A stretch of 64,000 nt of DNA from Undibacterium sp. CCC3.4 (lineage in GTDB: Bacteria; Pseudomonadota; Gammaproteobacteria; Burkholderiales; Burkholderiaceae_D), in NCBI RefSeq assembly GCF_034347425.1, contig NZ_CP133779.1, positions 2,604,001 to 2,668,000 of the forward strand, read 5' to 3'. The notes beneath the pieces are model-generated. The model had not been told where the DNA came from and ran no database searches. It saw nothing but the letters and a program-made list of their open reading frames with translations. Of the stretch, positions 1-10,447 are shown one piece after another. Made by a program: the position numbers and the translations under genes. Every line of letters begins with the position of its first letter. The first letter of the stretch is position 1.

Positions 1-725
1 GCGGTAGGGCCGGATACCAAGGTCACGGCAGCGCCGGCTTCCCATGCTGCGGTAGCGAGCGCATAGCCCATTTTTCCAGACGACAGATTGGTGATGCCAC
101 GGACCGGATCAATCGCTTCGAAAGTCGGCCCGGCAGTGATCAGCAAGTGTTTGCCGCGTAAAGATTTTGCTGCGAAGGAAGCGATGATTTCGCTCAGCAA
201 ATCGGCCGCTTCGAGCATGCGCCCCATGCCGGTTTCGCCACAGGCTTGGGCACCTGCTCCAGGGCCGAGCACATGGATGCCATCGGCGCGTAATTGGGCC
301 ACATTTCTCTGGCATGCCGGGTTTTGCCACATTTCTACGTTCATGGCTGGCGCGATCAGTAAGGGAACGGCCGCTGGGCGGGCGATGCACAGAGTCGAAA
401 GTAAATCATTGCAAGCCCCGTGCGCCAGCTTGAAAATGAAATCGGTACTACAGGGGGCAATCACGATGGCATCGGCATCGCGCGTGAGGTCGATATGCGG
501 CATGTTATTGGCGATGCGCGCATCCCACTGGTCGGTCCACACCGGCTGGCCTGACAGCGCTTGCATGGTGACGCTCGTCATGAAGTGGGTGGCCGCTTCA
601 GTCATCACCACATGCACGGTTGCGCCGGCTTTGATCAGCAAGCGCGTCAATTCCGCCGCCTTGTAACAGGCGATGCCGCCGCTCAGACCCAGGATGATTT
701 TTTTTCCACTCAGTCGCTGTTGCAT
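1..725 (-). CDS. coaBC: Phosphopantothenoylcysteine decarboxylase / phosphopantothenate-cysteine ligase (CoaBC), 3' part missing
   Basis: Bifunctional coenzyme A biosynthesis enzyme: CoaB joins cysteine to 4'-phosphopantothenate and CoaC decarboxylates the product. The first 241 codons are present and the gene runs off the left edge of the window. The N-terminal flavoprotein decarboxylase domain shows GGIACYKA, the substrate-binding PAMNVEMW motif and the active-site loop [10 protein letters not shown] with its Cys. The CoaB domain begins at [20 protein letters not shown] and continues to the edge. The ATG at 725 is preceded by AAGGACGG, a good ribosome site. It is the last gene of the minus-strand run ribF-ileS-lspA-coaBC, 31 bp after lspA. 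Identification is secure; only the C-terminal ligase portion is unseen. Confidence 0.95.
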   Translation of the reverse strand, partial: MQQRLSGKKIILGLSGGIACYKAAELTRLLIKAGATVHVVMTEAATHFMTSVTMQALSGQPVWTDQWDARIANNMPHIDLTRDADAIVIAPCSTDFIFKLAHGACNDLLSTLCIARPAAVPLLIAPAMNVEMWQNPACQRNVAQLRADGIHVLGPGAGAQACGETGMGRMLEAADLLSEIIASFAAKSLRGKHLLITAGPTFEAIDPVRGITNLSSGKMGYALATAAWEAGAAVTLVSGPT

Positions 726-756
726 GTTAGCCGTCCTTATTTGCTGATTGACTTGC

Positions 757-1281
757 TTACTTCTTCACCCGTCGTAACTCATCGAGTATGAACAGCGCTG
801 CACCCAGACAAATCGCACTGTCGGCCAAATTGAAAGCAGGGAAGTGATACTGTTCGAGGTAATGGAAATCGAGAAAATCGATGACATGCCCGTACAGCAG
901 ACGGTCGACGACATTCCCCAATGCGCCGCCCATGATCAGTGCCAGTGCGCTGCAAAATAATTTTTGTCCGGCATGTTGCTTGAGTAAATAGGTGATGTAG
1001 GCAGCGGCGATCAAACCGATGGCAGTGAAAAAGTAACGCTGCCAACCGGCTTCGGTGGCAAGGAAGCTGAAGGCCGCACCTTTATTGTAGACCAGCGTGA
1101 GATTGAAAAATGCCGTCACGCGCAGAGATTCTGCATAGACGAATAATTTGCTGATGGTGATCTTGCTGATTTGGTCGAGCAGCAGCACGACGGCGGCCAG
1201 CCCTAGCCAAGGCAGCAGCGAAGAAGACGAGGTGGCGGCTTTACTGCGCGGCGAGAAGTTGCTGGATTTTTTTGTGGCCAT
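757..1281 (-). CDS. lspA: Lipoprotein signal peptidase (signal peptidase II)
   Basis: Inner-membrane aspartyl protease that removes the signal peptide of diacylglyceryl-modified prolipoproteins. The 174-residue protein has four hydrophobic segments and both family catalytic aspartates: Asp126 in [10 protein letters not shown] and Asp154 in FNLADSAI. The start is taken at MATKKSS rather than an upstream in-frame codon, because the extra 18 residues are Pro/Thr-rich and lie in the ileS-lspA spacer hairpin. A Ser-rich cytoplasmic N-terminus precedes the first helix. It follows ileS by about 70 bp and is probably co-transcribed with it, an arrangement common in proteobacteria. Confidence 0.95.
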   Translation of the reverse strand: MATKKSSNFSPRSKAATSSSSLLPWLGLAAVVLLLDQISKITISKLFVYAESLRVTAFFNLTLVYNKGAAFSFLATEAGWQRYFFTAIGLIAAAYITYLLKQHAGQKLFCSALALIMGGALGNVVDRLLYGHVIDFLDFHYLEQYHFPAFNLADSAICLGAALFILDELRRVKK

Positions 1282-1308
1282 AATCGGTAGAGGTCTGGTG
1301 GTTGTACG

Positions 1309-1335
1309 GTGTGGGGCGGCGCTGCCACCCCACAC
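1309..1335 (-). other. Hairpin in the ileS-lspA spacer
   Basis: An 8-bp perfect inverted repeat (GTGTGGGG / CCCCACAC) with a GC-rich loop lies between the ileS stop and the lspA start. No T-tract follows, so it is not a standard intrinsic terminator. It may stabilise mRNA or mark a processing point between the two cistrons; this is inference. Confidence 0.4.
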
Positions 1336-1352
1336 GCGAAAGATCAGTCGTA

Positions 1353-4217
1353 TCAGGCGCAGCGACGGCTCTCACCGCTGCCGAACAAATTGGACACGCA
1401 ACGCGCACACAAGCCACTATGGGCGGCGGCGCTGCCGACATCGGCGCGGTAATGCCAGCAACGCTCGCATTTACTGTAGACCGAGGCCGTTACGCGTACC
1501 TGTTCTTGCTCAGCGCTGGCAACTTGTTCTAGCGTCGCTGCCGAAGTGATCAGCGCAAATTTCAAATCGTCACCGAAACTCTCGAGTACTGCAAACTTGT
1601 CACCACTGGCCGCGATCACCACTTCTGCCTGCAGAGAAGAACCGATGCTGCCGGCTACCCGTACTTCTTCGAGCTGCTTGGTCACATCGGTACGTACGGC
1701 CCGCAAGGTGGCGAATTTTTCCAGCAAGGCGGCGCTGTCGGCTACGGCCGGCAAGGCATAATAAGTTTGCGTGAAAATCGTTTCATCACTGGCCGCATAG
1801 GCCTCGGGCGTGGCAAAAAACTGCCAAGCTTCTTCGGCGGTAAATGACAGCATCGGTGCCAACAAACGCAATAATGCTTGAGTCAGGTGCCAAATCGCAG
1901 TTTGTCCGGAGCGGCGCGCTAAAGAATCGACACCGCTGGTGTACAGACGATCTTTGAGGATGTCGAGGTAAAAGCCGCCGAGATCTTCCGAGCAGTACGA
2001 CTGTAATTTGCTCACTACCGGATGAAATTCAAATTGTTCGTAATGCGCCAACACTTCGCTCTGCAATACTGCCATGCCAGCCAGCGCATAGCGGTCGATT
2101 TCCAGCATGTCTGCAATGGCGATGGCATCTTTGCTGATATCGAAATCCGAGGTATTGGCCAGTAAAAAGCGCAGCGTATTGCGGATGCGGCGATACGATT
2201 CGGTGACACGTTTGAGAATTTCATCGGAAATCGATAACTCGCCCGAGTAATCGGTCGAAGCCACCCACAGACGCAGGATATCGGCACCGAGGGTGTCGGA
2301 AATCTTTTGCGGTGCCATCGTATTGCCCAGCGATTTAGACATTTTCTTGCCATTGCCATCGACCGTGAAACCATGCGTGAGCAAGGCTTTGTAGGGTGCG
2401 CGACCATCGAGCATGGAGGCGGTCAGCAGCGAAGAATGGAACCAGCCACGATGTTGATCGGAACCTTCCATGTACAAATCGGCCGGGAATTGCAATTGCT
2501 CGGCATGCGAGCCGCGCAGCACGGTTTGATGGGTGACGCCGGAATCGAACCAAACATCGAGGGTGTCGCGGTTTTTTACATACATCGGCGCTTCATCGCC
2601 AAGCAAGTCGGCGACTTCAATTTTTTGCCAAGCTTCGATGCCTTCTTTTTCTATCCGAACAGCGATCTGTTCCAGCAATTCTGCCGTGCGCGGATGCAGC
2701 TGGCCGGTTTCTTTATGCAGGAAAAATGCCATCGGCACACCCCACTGACGCTGACGCGACAGCGTCCAGTCGGGACGGTTGGCGATCATGCCGTGCAAGC
2801 GTGCCTGACCCCAAGCGGGGAAGAAGGCGGTTTCAGCGATCGCCTTGAGAGCAGTACTGCGTAAGCTGGCACCACCGTCTTTCGGGGTATTGTCCATGCT
2901 GGCGAACCACTGCGAGGTGGCGCGATAAATGATCGGCGTTTTATGCCGCCAGCAATGCATGTAACTGTGTTCGAACATGGTGAGCGAAAACAAGCTGCCA
3001 GCCAAGCGTAATTGGTCGCAGATCGGTTTCGAGGCTTCCCAGATCGTCAGACCGGCGAACAGCGGCAGACTCGAGGCGAAGCGGCCGTCGCCCATCACTG
3101 GCGCGATGATCGCGTCATCTTGCATGCCATGCGCTTTGCAGGACAAGAAATCTTCGATACCGTAGGCCGGTGCCGAGTGGACGATGCCGGTACCGCTCTC
3201 GAGTGTGACATAGTCGCCGAGATAAACCGGCGACAGACGGTCATAACCGGCGTCGACGCCGGCGAGCGGATGCTTGAAGCTGATGCCGGCTAAGGCCGCG
3301 CCCAGACAGGTGGCCAGCACGGTGCCAGTGAGGCCGTAACTGCTCAAACTTTTTTCTACCAGATCACTTGCCAAAATCAGCAGCGTGGCGACGCCGTCGC
3401 GCACCGTTTCGACCAAGGCATACTCGATCTCGCCATGCATGTTCAAGGCTTGATTGGAGGGAATGGTCCACGGCGTCGTGGTCCAGATCACGCAATACCC
3501 GGGCAGCGCCGGTAGGGCGGCCAGGCCGAAGGCGGTCGCCAGTTTTTCCGGTTCGGCAAAGGCAAAACCGACATCGATCGATGGGTCGCGCTTGTTTTCG
3601 TATTCGACTTCGGCTTCAGCTAAGGCAGAACCGCAATCGAAACACCAGTTGACCGGTTTCAGGCCACGATACACATAGCCTTTTTCCAGCAACTTACCGA
3701 GCGCACGCAACTCATCGGCTTCATTACCAAATGCCATCGTTTTGTAAGGATTATCCCATTCGCCCAGCACACCGAGGCGGATGAAACCGGCCTTTTGGCG
3801 TTCTATCTGTTCATCGGCATAGGCGCGTGCTTTCGCTTGGACTTCCGCGACCGGCAGGCTTTTACCGTACAGTTTTTCAATCTGAATTTCGATCGGCATG
3901 CCATGGCAATCCCAGCCCGGCACATACGGCGCATCGAACCCGGCCATGGTACGGGCCTTAACGATCATATCCTTGAGGATTTTATTGACGGCGTGACCGA
4001 GATGGATGTCACCATTGGCATACGGTGGGCCATCATGCAGAATGAATTTCGGGCGGCCAGCGGCGGCCTTGCGGATACGCGCGTAGATATTTTTCTCTTG
4101 CCATTGCTTGACCCAGTGTGGTTCGCGCTTGGCCAAATCACCGCGCATAGGAAAAGCGGTTTCGGTCATGTTGACCGGGTATTTACTCGCGACTTTGGCT
4201 GTTTTGTTTTCGGACAT
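1353..4217 (-). CDS. ileS: Isoleucyl-tRNA synthetase
   Basis: Class I aminoacyl-tRNA synthetase that charges tRNA-Ile and edits misactivated valine. The 954 residues match the usual bacterial length. Visible motifs are the HIGH box in [18 protein letters not shown], the class I editing-domain region with [13 protein letters not shown], the KMSKS loop in [10 protein letters not shown], and a C-terminal zinc finger with paired cysteines CERCWHYR and LCARC. The C-terminal zinc site is typical of the bacterial-type enzyme. It lies 51 bp downstream of ribF and upstream of lspA on the same strand. No truncation or frameshift is seen. Confidence 0.98.
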   Translation of the reverse strand: MSENKTAKVASKYPVNMTETAFPMRGDLAKREPHWVKQWQEKNIYARIRKAAAGRPKFILHDGPPYANGDIHLGHAVNKILKDMIVKARTMAGFDAPYVPGWDCHGMPIEIQIEKLYGKSLPVAEVQAKARAYADEQIERQKAGFIRLGVLGEWDNPYKTMAFGNEADELRALGKLLEKGYVYRGLKPVNWCFDCGSALAEAEVEYENKRDPSIDVGFAFAEPEKLATAFGLAALPALPGYCVIWTTTPWTIPSNQALNMHGEIEYALVETVRDGVATLLILASDLVEKSLSSYGLTGTVLATCLGAALAGISFKHPLAGVDAGYDRLSPVYLGDYVTLESGTGIVHSAPAYGIEDFLSCKAHGMQDDAIIAPVMGDGRFASSLPLFAGLTIWEASKPICDQLRLAGSLFSLTMFEHSYMHCWRHKTPIIYRATSQWFASMDNTPKDGGASLRSTALKAIAETAFFPAWGQARLHGMIANRPDWTLSRQRQWGVPMAFFLHKETGQLHPRTAELLEQIAVRIEKEGIEAWQKIEVADLLGDEAPMYVKNRDTLDVWFDSGVTHQTVLRGSHAEQLQFPADLYMEGSDQHRGWFHSSLLTASMLDGRAPYKALLTHGFTVDGNGKKMSKSLGNTMAPQKISDTLGADILRLWVASTDYSGELSISDEILKRVTESYRRIRNTLRFLLANTSDFDISKDAIAIADMLEIDRYALAGMAVLQSEVLAHYEQFEFHPVVSKLQSYCSEDLGGFYLDILKDRLYTSGVDSLARRSGQTAIWHLTQALLRLLAPMLSFTAEEAWQFFATPEAYAASDETIFTQTYYALPAVADSAALLEKFATLRAVRTDVTKQLEEVRVAGSIGSSLQAEVVIAASGDKFAVLESFGDDLKFALITSAATLEQVASAEQEQVRVTASVYSKCERCWHYRADVGSAAAHSGLCARCVSNLFGSGESRRCA

Positions 4218-4268
4218 GATGAATTTTCAGGTAGTGATAGGGGGGCGAAGCAAGCCAGGTGGTATGCT

Positions 4269-5249
4269 TCAAATTCGGTCGGTGGCGGTGATGGCCGGGA
4301 TGCGCTGGCTGGCGTCGAAATAGGCGCGTGCTTGCGCTGCGTCGTGGTCGATCGCTGCGGTCAGCGTGGCCAGATCGCTGTACTTCGCTTCATCACGCAA
4401 TTTTTCCAGAAATTCGATCTGCACCACCTTGCCATAGGCGTGGCCTTGATAATCGAATACGTGGGTTTCGAGTAAGACGCGGCCGCTGTCGTCGACTGTT
4501 GGTCGCACACCCAGACTGGCCACACCAGCTAAGGGCGTATCGGCTAAACCGTGGATGCGCACGATGAAAATGCCGCTCAAGGCCGGGCGATGGTGGGCAA
4601 TCCGTAGGTTGAGCGTAGGGAAACCGATGGTACGGCCGAGTTTTTGGCCATGCACGACGTGTCCGGAGATACGATACGGATGGCCGAGCAAGGCTTCGGT
4701 TTCGGCAAAGTCGGCTGCGGCCAGCGCTGTGCGCACGGCCGAAGACGAGATGCGCACACCCTTGTTTTGAACCGATGGCAAAGTGACCACGGTAAAGCCG
4801 AATTGACGACCGGCTTGCTCGAGCGTGGCAATGGTACCGGCCCGCTTGGCACCGAAACAAAAATCTTCACCGACCATCAACCATTTCACGTGCAAACCCT
4901 GTACCAGAATTTTTTCTATGAAATCTTGCGGTGATAAAGCCGCGAAATGCGCATTGAAATGCTTGACGATCACACGGTCAACACCGGCATGCGCGAGCGA
5001 GCCCATGTTGTCGCGTAAATTGGCGATGCGTGCCGGTGCCAGTGATAAATCACCGGCCGTTTGCGCGAAATAGGCGCGTGGATGTGGTTCAAAGGTCATG
5101 ACGGCAGCATCGATGCCGAGTGCCGAGGCGGCCGCGCGCAAATGCGCAAGCAAGGTCTGATGACCAAGATGCACACCGTCAAAATTACCTATCGCCAGCG
5201 CGCATGGGGCGCGGGAGGCTGCATTCGGGAGTCCGCGAAATACCTTCAT
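4269..5249 (-). CDS. ribF: Bifunctional riboflavin kinase / FAD synthetase
   Basis: Converts riboflavin to FMN and FMN to FAD. The N-terminal nucleotidyltransferase domain carries AIGNFDGVHLGHQ, with the GNFDGVHxGH signature. The C-terminal flavokinase domain carries GHVVHGQKLGRTIGFPTLN and later VLLETHVFDY. The start is set at the ATG encoding MKVFRGLP, the usual start for the family; an in-frame TTG 24 nt upstream adds eight residues with no recognisable conservation. The protein is then 326 residues. It is the first gene of the ribF-ileS-lspA-coaBC run. Confidence 0.96.
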   Translation of the reverse strand: MKVFRGLPNAASRAPCALAIGNFDGVHLGHQTLLAHLRAAASALGIDAAVMTFEPHPRAYFAQTAGDLSLAPARIANLRDNMGSLAHAGVDRVIVKHFNAHFAALSPQDFIEKILVQGLHVKWLMVGEDFCFGAKRAGTIATLEQAGRQFGFTVVTLPSVQNKGVRISSSAVRTALAAADFAETEALLGHPYRISGHVVHGQKLGRTIGFPTLNLRIAHHRPALSGIFIVRIHGLADTPLAGVASLGVRPTVDDSGRVLLETHVFDYQGHAYGKVVQIEFLEKLRDEAKYSDLATLTAAIDHDAAQARAYFDASQRIPAITATDRI

Positions 5250-5357
5250 TGTGTCTGGAAGAATCTGCTGCAAAGCGGTAGATTATAAATGCTTTCCTAG
5301 GGAGGCGCGGATTTAATCCCCGTTTCTCCTCGTGCTCTGTGCAGATTCGGCGGACTG

Positions 5358-5570
5358 TCAGTGGTGATGCGCCCACGTCACGCCGTCGGAAGCCAAGTAG
5401 GAGGCAACGGCAGCAGCGTTGCCGCTGGCATACAAGTGCACCTCGCCGCAACTACAAATACCCTGATAAGGGTTGATATGGGAGCAAGCCGAGACTTTTT
5501 GCAAAAAAACTTGCACGGCTTTATTGCATTTTTTACATTTAAAAGTAAGGATACGAGCGGGTTTATTCAT
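5358..5570 (-). CDS. Small Cys-rich conserved hypothetical protein (zinc-ribbon-like)
   Basis: A 70-residue protein starting MNKPARIL. It has five cysteines arranged as CKKC (residues 12-15), C29 and CSC (39-41), which suggests one metal-binding ribbon, and it ends in three histidines. There is no signal peptide or membrane segment. It lies 46 bp downstream of the methyltransferase gene on the same strand, but a terminator hairpin sits between them, so it may have its own promoter or be expressed by read-through. The function is not known. It is accepted as a gene because the cysteine pattern and frame are coherent and no better frame overlaps it. Confidence 0.65.
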   Translation of the reverse strand: MNKPARILTFKCKKCNKAVQVFLQKVSACSHINPYQGICSCGEVHLYASGNAAAVASYLASDGVTWAHHH

Positions 5571-5588
5571 CGTTATAGGATTCAGATT

Positions 5589-5612
5589 AAAAAAGCTCGG
5601 CGCGTGCCGAGC
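5589..5612 (-). terminator. Rho-independent terminator after the methyltransferase gene
   Basis: A 7-bp stem GCTCGGC / GCCGAGC with a 4-nt loop, followed on the minus strand by a run of six T. It lies just after the stop codon of the methyltransferase gene at 5617. Confidence 0.75.
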
Positions 5613-5616
5613 GCTG

Positions 5617-6753
5617 TTATTTAACGCGCAAGCGCCACAGTGACGTGACTTCCTTGACCCGGGCCGCGTGCAAAGGATCGCTGGCATCGGTTGATTTCGG
5701 ATGATGTGGCTTGATATCGAGCTTGCCGGCCACTTGCAAACCAGCTGCATCGATCAGATCGAGCAATTCACCGGGCGCGCGCAAGCCCAAATGTTCGGCA
5801 AAATCGGACATGATCAGCCAAGCTTCGCCGCCCGGCTCAAGATGTTCCGCCACGCCGGACAGAAAACTGCGCAGCATGCCGCTGTCGGCATCGTAGATCG
5901 CATGTTCGATCGGCGAATTCGGTCGTGCCGGCAGCCAGGGGGGATTACACACGATCAACGGTGCTCGGCCGGCTGGGAACAGATCGGCTTCGACCAGTTC
6001 GACGGCGGCACGCACACCGAGCCGCTGCAGATTGTCGGCCGCACAGACCAGCGCGCGTGGATCGAGATCGGTGGCGATCACGCGTTTGACCCCGCGTTTG
6101 AGCAGCAGGGCCGACAGCACGCCGCTGCCGACACCGATGTCGAAGGCCAGGGTGGTCGAAGGTAGCGGGGCCTTGGCGACGAGATCGATGTATTCGCCGC
6201 GTACCGGCGAATACACGCCGTAATGCGGGTGAATTTTGGCGTCCAGCGCGGTAATCGCCACACCGTTTTTGCGCCATTCGTGCGCGCCTATCAAACCGAG
6301 CAATTCGCGCAGCGAGGCGACGAAAGCGCTACTGGGTGCGCCATAGGCTTCTTGGCAGGCTTGTTTGACATCGGGTGCGCGGCGCAGTGAAATACTGTAA
6401 TCGGCTTCGAGCGGAATCAAAATCATCGCCAACACGCGCGCGCGCTGCGATTGCGCTTGACGGTGCAGATGGAAGGCTTCCTGGGCGTTGGCCGGCGGTT
6501 TGGCTTTTTTATTCGCTGGTTTTTTATCGATGCGACGTGCCAGTGCTTGCAGCAATTGCTTGGCATTTTGGAAGTCGCCACGCCACAGCAAGGCCGTGCC
6601 TTCGCAGGCCAGTTTGTAAGCGGTTTCGGTATTGAGCCGGTCATCGGCGATCTGTACGCGTTTCGGTGGCGGTGCGCCGTTTTCAGCGTGCCAGCGGCAT
6701 GACAGGGCGAGGTCGTTTTCTATCCAATGCAATTGCGGGGCGGGCGAGTTCAT
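5617..6753 (-). CDS. Class I SAM-dependent methyltransferase, NPPW type
   Basis: A 378-residue protein whose C-terminal half is a Rossmann methyltransferase. Motif I is DIGVGSGVLSALLL, the acidic loop is ATDLDPRA, and motif IV is CNPPW. The NPPW/Y tetrad is typical of enzymes that methylate nitrogen in nucleobases or glutamine side chains (RsmC, RlmG, PrmC-like). The N-terminal ~180 residues are a separate helical domain without a recognised signature, containing a Lys/Ala-rich linker (KKPANKKAKPPANAQ). The substrate cannot be named; an rRNA target is plausible because rsmE lies just upstream. The gene begins 100 bp after the rsmE stop and ends at a terminator. Confidence 0.85.
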   Translation of the reverse strand: MNSPAPQLHWIENDLALSCRWHAENGAPPPKRVQIADDRLNTETAYKLACEGTALLWRGDFQNAKQLLQALARRIDKKPANKKAKPPANAQEAFHLHRQAQSQRARVLAMILIPLEADYSISLRRAPDVKQACQEAYGAPSSAFVASLRELLGLIGAHEWRKNGVAITALDAKIHPHYGVYSPVRGEYIDLVAKAPLPSTTLAFDIGVGSGVLSALLLKRGVKRVIATDLDPRALVCAADNLQRLGVRAAVELVEADLFPAGRAPLIVCNPPWLPARPNSPIEHAIYDADSGMLRSFLSGVAEHLEPGGEAWLIMSDFAEHLGLRAPGELLDLIDAAGLQVAGKLDIKPHHPKSTDASDPLHAARVKEVTSLWRLRVK

Positions 6754-6853
6754 GGTGTTCTGATGCGCTGATGCTGCCAGCGAGGTTAGTGTTCAAGCAC
6801 GGAGTGTAACAAAGAAAGCCGTGCAGTCGCGCATGCCGCGACAAGTTATTGCC

Positions 6854-7579
6854 TCAGAAGCTGCCCCAGATGGCATTGATCGCCGCCACCGCCGTCAGGC
6901 CGGCGGTTTCGGTACGTAAAATGCGTGGCCCCATCGATAAGGCAATCACGCCGTGGCGCACCGCCAGATCTTCTTCTGCATCCGACAAACCGCCTTCCGG
7001 CCCGATCAGCAAGCTCAAGGCTTGCGGCGGCCGGTGTTTCACCCAATCCGTCAGCGACAACTCGGCGCGTGGTGAGAGCATGATGCGCGGATGAATATCT
7101 TGTTGTGCTAACCATTTGCTCAGATCAAGCGGCGCGGCCAGATGCGGCAGACGGTTGCGGCCACATTGTTCGGCCGCAGCGATCAGCACGCCCTGCCAGT
7201 GCGCCATTTTTTTTTCCGCCCGTTCGGCCGATAAACGCACGACGCAACGCTGCGTCGCCAAAGGCTGGAGTGCGGTCACGCCGAGTTCGACGGCCTTTTC
7301 CATGATCCAGTCCATTTTGTTGCCTTCTGGTAAGGCTTGCACCAGATTCAAGGCATGCGCCAATTCGACTTCTTCAGGTAGAAATAACTTGAGCACGGCC
7401 GTTGCCTGCTTTTTATCAAGCGCCGTCAGACTGGCCACATAACAGCCGCCGCTGCCATTGAACAATTGCAGCGTCTCGCCGACCTGCATGCGCAGCACGA
7501 AAACATGGTGGGCGACGGCCGGCGGCAGCGCGACGCTGATACCCAAACTGAGTGGTAAATCACAGAAAAAGCGTGGCAT
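6854..7579 (-). CDS. rsmE: 16S rRNA (uracil(1498)-N(3))-methyltransferase RsmE
   Basis: SPOUT-family methyltransferase that methylates N3 of U1498 in 16S rRNA. The 241-residue protein starts MPRFFCDLPL, with an N-terminal PUA-like region (VAHHVFVLRMQVGETLQLF). The C-terminal trefoil-knot motifs LLIGPEGGLSDAE and LSMGPRILRTETA match the family (GPEGGxxxxE and LGxRILRxETA). The ATG at 7579 is preferred over an in-frame TTG two codons upstream. It is transcribed divergently from transketolase. Confidence 0.96.
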   Translation of the reverse strand: MPRFFCDLPLSLGISVALPPAVAHHVFVLRMQVGETLQLFNGSGGCYVASLTALDKKQATAVLKLFLPEEVELAHALNLVQALPEGNKMDWIMEKAVELGVTALQPLATQRCVVRLSAERAEKKMAHWQGVLIAAAEQCGRNRLPHLAAPLDLSKWLAQQDIHPRIMLSPRAELSLTDWVKHRPPQALSLLIGPEGGLSDAEEDLAVRHGVIALSMGPRILRTETAGLTAVAAINAIWGSF

Positions 7580-7772
7580 AAGCAATGGACATTCATAAAA
7601 ACGGGAACACGATAGCGCCGATTATACGGTAGCCCTAGGGTGCAAATCGGTATATCTGTAGGCGCTCGCGGGCGGCTCTGTTAAAATATCGGGCTTTACC
7701 GGCTATGTCTACATTTTGGCAGCCGAGCGTTACCGAACATCTATCCCAAAACTTCCCTGAAACCTATTCGCC

Positions 7773-9782
7773 ATGATCTCTTCTCTCCAGCCCGCAGTAC
7801 TGAACAAGATGGCCAACGCCATCCGTGCTTTGTCCATGGACGCCGTGCAAAAAGCCAATTCCGGACATCCGGGCGCGCCGATGGGCATGGCTGATATCGC
7901 TGTAGCCTTGTGGAAGGGGCACTACCGCCACAATCCGGCCAATCCAGGCTGGATCAATCGCGACCGCTTCGTGTTATCGAATGGTCATGGTTCGATGCTG
8001 CATTATTCGCTCTTGCATTTGACCGGTTACGCTTTGACCATGGACGATATCCGTCAGTTCCGTCAATTGCATTCAAAAACCGCCGGTCATCCGGAAGTGC
8101 ATGTCACACCGGGCGTGGAAACCACTACCGGCCCGCTCGGTCAAGGTATTAGCAATGCGGTCGGCATGGCCTTGGCCGAAAAACTGCTGGCGGCTGAATT
8201 CAATCGCCCTGGCCTGACCGTGGTCGATCATCACACCTATGCCTTCATGGGCGATGGCTGCCTGATGGAAGGGATTTCGCACGAAGCCTGCTCGCTGGCC
8301 GGCACCTTGAAACTCAATAAACTGATCGCCTTCTGGGATGACAATGGCATTTCCATCGATGGCCATGTCGAAGGCTGGTTTACCGATAACACGCCGCAGC
8401 GTTTCGCCGCTTACGGCTGGAACGTGATCGCCGCGGTCGACGGCCATGACGCTCAAGCGGTGTCGGCCGCGATAGTCGCGGCCAAAGCCGCCGACAAACC
8501 GACCCTGATCTGCTGCAAAACCGTGATCGGCAAAGGTTCGCCGAATATGGAAGGCACCCACAATGTGCATGGCGCCGCGCTCGGCGAGAAAGAAATCGCC
8601 GCGGTACGCGCGCACATAGGCTGGGACTACGCCCCGTTCGAAATTCCAGCGGATGTGTATGCCAACTGGGATGCCAAAGCTGCCGGCGCTGCCGCGGAAA
8701 GCAACTGGGATGCCGCATTCGCCGCCTACACGGTGCAATTCCCACAGCAAGCAGCCGAACTGACACGGCGCATGCGTGGCAGCTTGCCGGCCGATTTCGA
8801 TGCGGTATTGGCCGCCGCCATCGCCGCTTGCGTCGACAAGAAAGAAAATATCGCCACCCGCAAGGCCAGCCAGAATGCGATTCAAGCACTGGCACCGTCG
8901 CTGCCAGAATTTTTAGGCGGTTCGGCCGATTTGACCGGTTCCAATCTGACCAACTGGAAAGAATGCGTCGCAGTGCGCGGCGATCAGGCGGGGAATCACA
9001 TCAATTACGGCGTGCGCGAATTCGGTATGAGCGCGATGATGAACGGGATTGCTCTGCACGGCGGTTACATCCCTTTCGGTGCCACCTTCCTGACCTTCTC
9101 CGATTACAGCCGCAATGCGATTCGCATGGCCGCCTTGATGAAAATCCGCACCTTGTTCGTGTTTACGCATGATTCCATCGGTTTGGGTGAAGATGGTCCT
9201 ACGCATCAATCGATCGAGCATATCTCGAGCATGCGTTTGATTCCACAACTAGACAACTGGCGTCCATGCGACACGGTGGAAGCCACCGTCGCTTGGGGCC
9301 ATGCAGTACAACGTCAGGATGGCCCGTCGACGCTGATTTTCTCGCGCCAAAATTTGCCTTACCAAGAACGCAGCGCGCAACAAATTGCCGACATCGCCCG
9401 TGGCGGCTATGTCTTGCAAGATGCCGTCGATGCGCAAGCAGTATTGATCGCCACCGGTTCGGAAATCGAGTTGGCCGTCAAAGCCGCCGCCGAATTGGCA
9501 CAGCAAGGCATCGCTGTACGTGTGGTATCGATGCCTTCGACCGATGTGTTTGATCGTCAGGATGCTGCCTACAAAGCGGCCGTGCTCGGTAAAGGCTTGC
9601 CGCGTACCGCCATCGAAGCCGGCGTCACCGCCTTCTGGTACAAGTATGTTGGTCTTGAAGGTGCCGTGGTCGGTATCGACAGCTTCGGCGAATCGGCACC
9701 GGCTGGTGTCTTGTTCAAACATTTCGGCTTTACCGTCGAGCATGTGGTCGCGACCGTCAAAGCGACGCTGGCTGCCGCTTGA
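7773..9782 (+). CDS. tkt: Transketolase
   Basis: Thiamine-diphosphate enzyme of the pentose phosphate and Calvin-type pathways that transfers two-carbon ketol units between sugar phosphates. The 669-residue length is normal for the bacterial enzyme. Signatures: [12 protein letters not shown] near the N-terminus, [13 protein letters not shown] with the diphosphate-binding GDG, and the pyrimidine domain with [15 protein letters not shown]. The next two genes are a GNAT acetyltransferase, 6 bp downstream, and GAPDH, giving a central-carbon-metabolism segment. The region 7586-7772 upstream holds an AT-rich TTAAAATA element but no convincing complete promoter. Confidence 0.97.
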   Translation: MISSLQPAVLNKMANAIRALSMDAVQKANSGHPGAPMGMADIAVALWKGHYRHNPANPGWINRDRFVLSNGHGSMLHYSLLHLTGYALTMDDIRQFRQLHSKTAGHPEVHVTPGVETTTGPLGQGISNAVGMALAEKLLAAEFNRPGLTVVDHHTYAFMGDGCLMEGISHEACSLAGTLKLNKLIAFWDDNGISIDGHVEGWFTDNTPQRFAAYGWNVIAAVDGHDAQAVSAAIVAAKAADKPTLICCKTVIGKGSPNMEGTHNVHGAALGEKEIAAVRAHIGWDYAPFEIPADVYANWDAKAAGAAAESNWDAAFAAYTVQFPQQAAELTRRMRGSLPADFDAVLAAAIAACVDKKENIATRKASQNAIQALAPSLPEFLGGSADLTGSNLTNWKECVAVRGDQAGNHINYGVREFGMSAMMNGIALHGGYIPFGATFLTFSDYSRNAIRMAALMKIRTLFVFTHDSIGLGEDGPTHQSIEHISSMRLIPQLDNWRPCDTVEATVAWGHAVQRQDGPSTLIFSRQNLPYQERSAQQIADIARGGYVLQDAVDAQAVLIATGSEIELAVKAAAELAQQGIAVRVVSMPSTDVFDRQDAAYKAAVLGKGLPRTAIEAGVTAFWYKYVGLEGAVVGIDSFGESAPAGVLFKHFGFTVEHVVATVKATLAAA

Positions 9783-9788
9783 AGTACG

Positions 9789-10385
9789 ATGAGTGAAACC
9801 ATGAGCAGTATCAAAGCCGTCAGCTTGCGCCGTGCTACTGTTGCCGATGCGGCAGCGATCGCGGCCGTGCGCATAGAAGGCTGGCAAACCAGTTACCGCG
9901 GCATCATGCCGGATAGCTATCTCGACAATATGCAATTGGCCGACAGCTTGTTGCATTGGAAGCAGATTTTGCAAGCCCTGCCACAAGTCGATGCGCGCGT
10001 CTGCGTGTATGTGGCCGAAAGTGAAGGTGCCGTGATCGGTTTCGCCTCGGGCATGTTGCTCGAGCCGGCCAAACTCGGCATGCAAGGCGAGCTGACCGCC
10101 GTATATCTGTTACCACAGTGGCAGCGCGCCGGCATCGGTCGGCGCTTGCTGCAAAAAGTGGCGCGTACTTTGCAGGCGCAGGGCGCGCAGAATTTATTGG
10201 TATGGGTGATCGCCGACAATGCGCCGGCCCGAAATTTTTGCGAAGAGCTCGGTGCACTGGCTTTGCAAGAACAAGCGTTTTCCTGGGATGGCCTCGATCT
10301 GACTGAGCTTGCCTACGGCTGGCGCGATCTGGCGGTATTGGAAGCATCCGTGTTGGCCTTGCCGACTTCGCCCTCGCTGCATTAA
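9789..10385 (+). CDS. GNAT family N-acetyltransferase
   Basis: A 198-residue acetyltransferase, probably acting on an amine or a protein N-terminus. It shows the family's acetyl-CoA loop ([20 protein letters not shown], the R/Q-xx-G-x-G/A pattern) after the beta-strand ELTAVYLL, and ends with a typical NxxARxFCEELGA segment. The start codon lies 6 bp after the transketolase stop, so the two are probably co-transcribed. A second in-frame ATG at 9801 is an alternative start. The substrate cannot be inferred. Confidence 0.85.
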   Translation: MSETMSSIKAVSLRRATVADAAAIAAVRIEGWQTSYRGIMPDSYLDNMQLADSLLHWKQILQALPQVDARVCVYVAESEGAVIGFASGMLLEPAKLGMQGELTAVYLLPQWQRAGIGRRLLQKVARTLQAQGAQNLLVWVIADNAPARNFCEELGALALQEQAFSWDGLDLTELAYGWRDLAVLEASVLALPTSPSLH

Positions 10386-10447
10386 ATTGCGGCCGCAGTG
10401 TTGTTTGTTTTTTTTCTTTTGATGTACAGACCTTTGGAGATAACACC

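Noticed and set aside
88..666. Plus-strand ORF of 192 codons at the window start
   Set aside because: Opposite coaBC, whose flavoprotein and CoaB motifs are clear.
8073..8885. Antisense ORF of 270 codons opposite transketolase
   Set aside because: Shadow of a GC-rich coding frame; transketolase motifs are complete.
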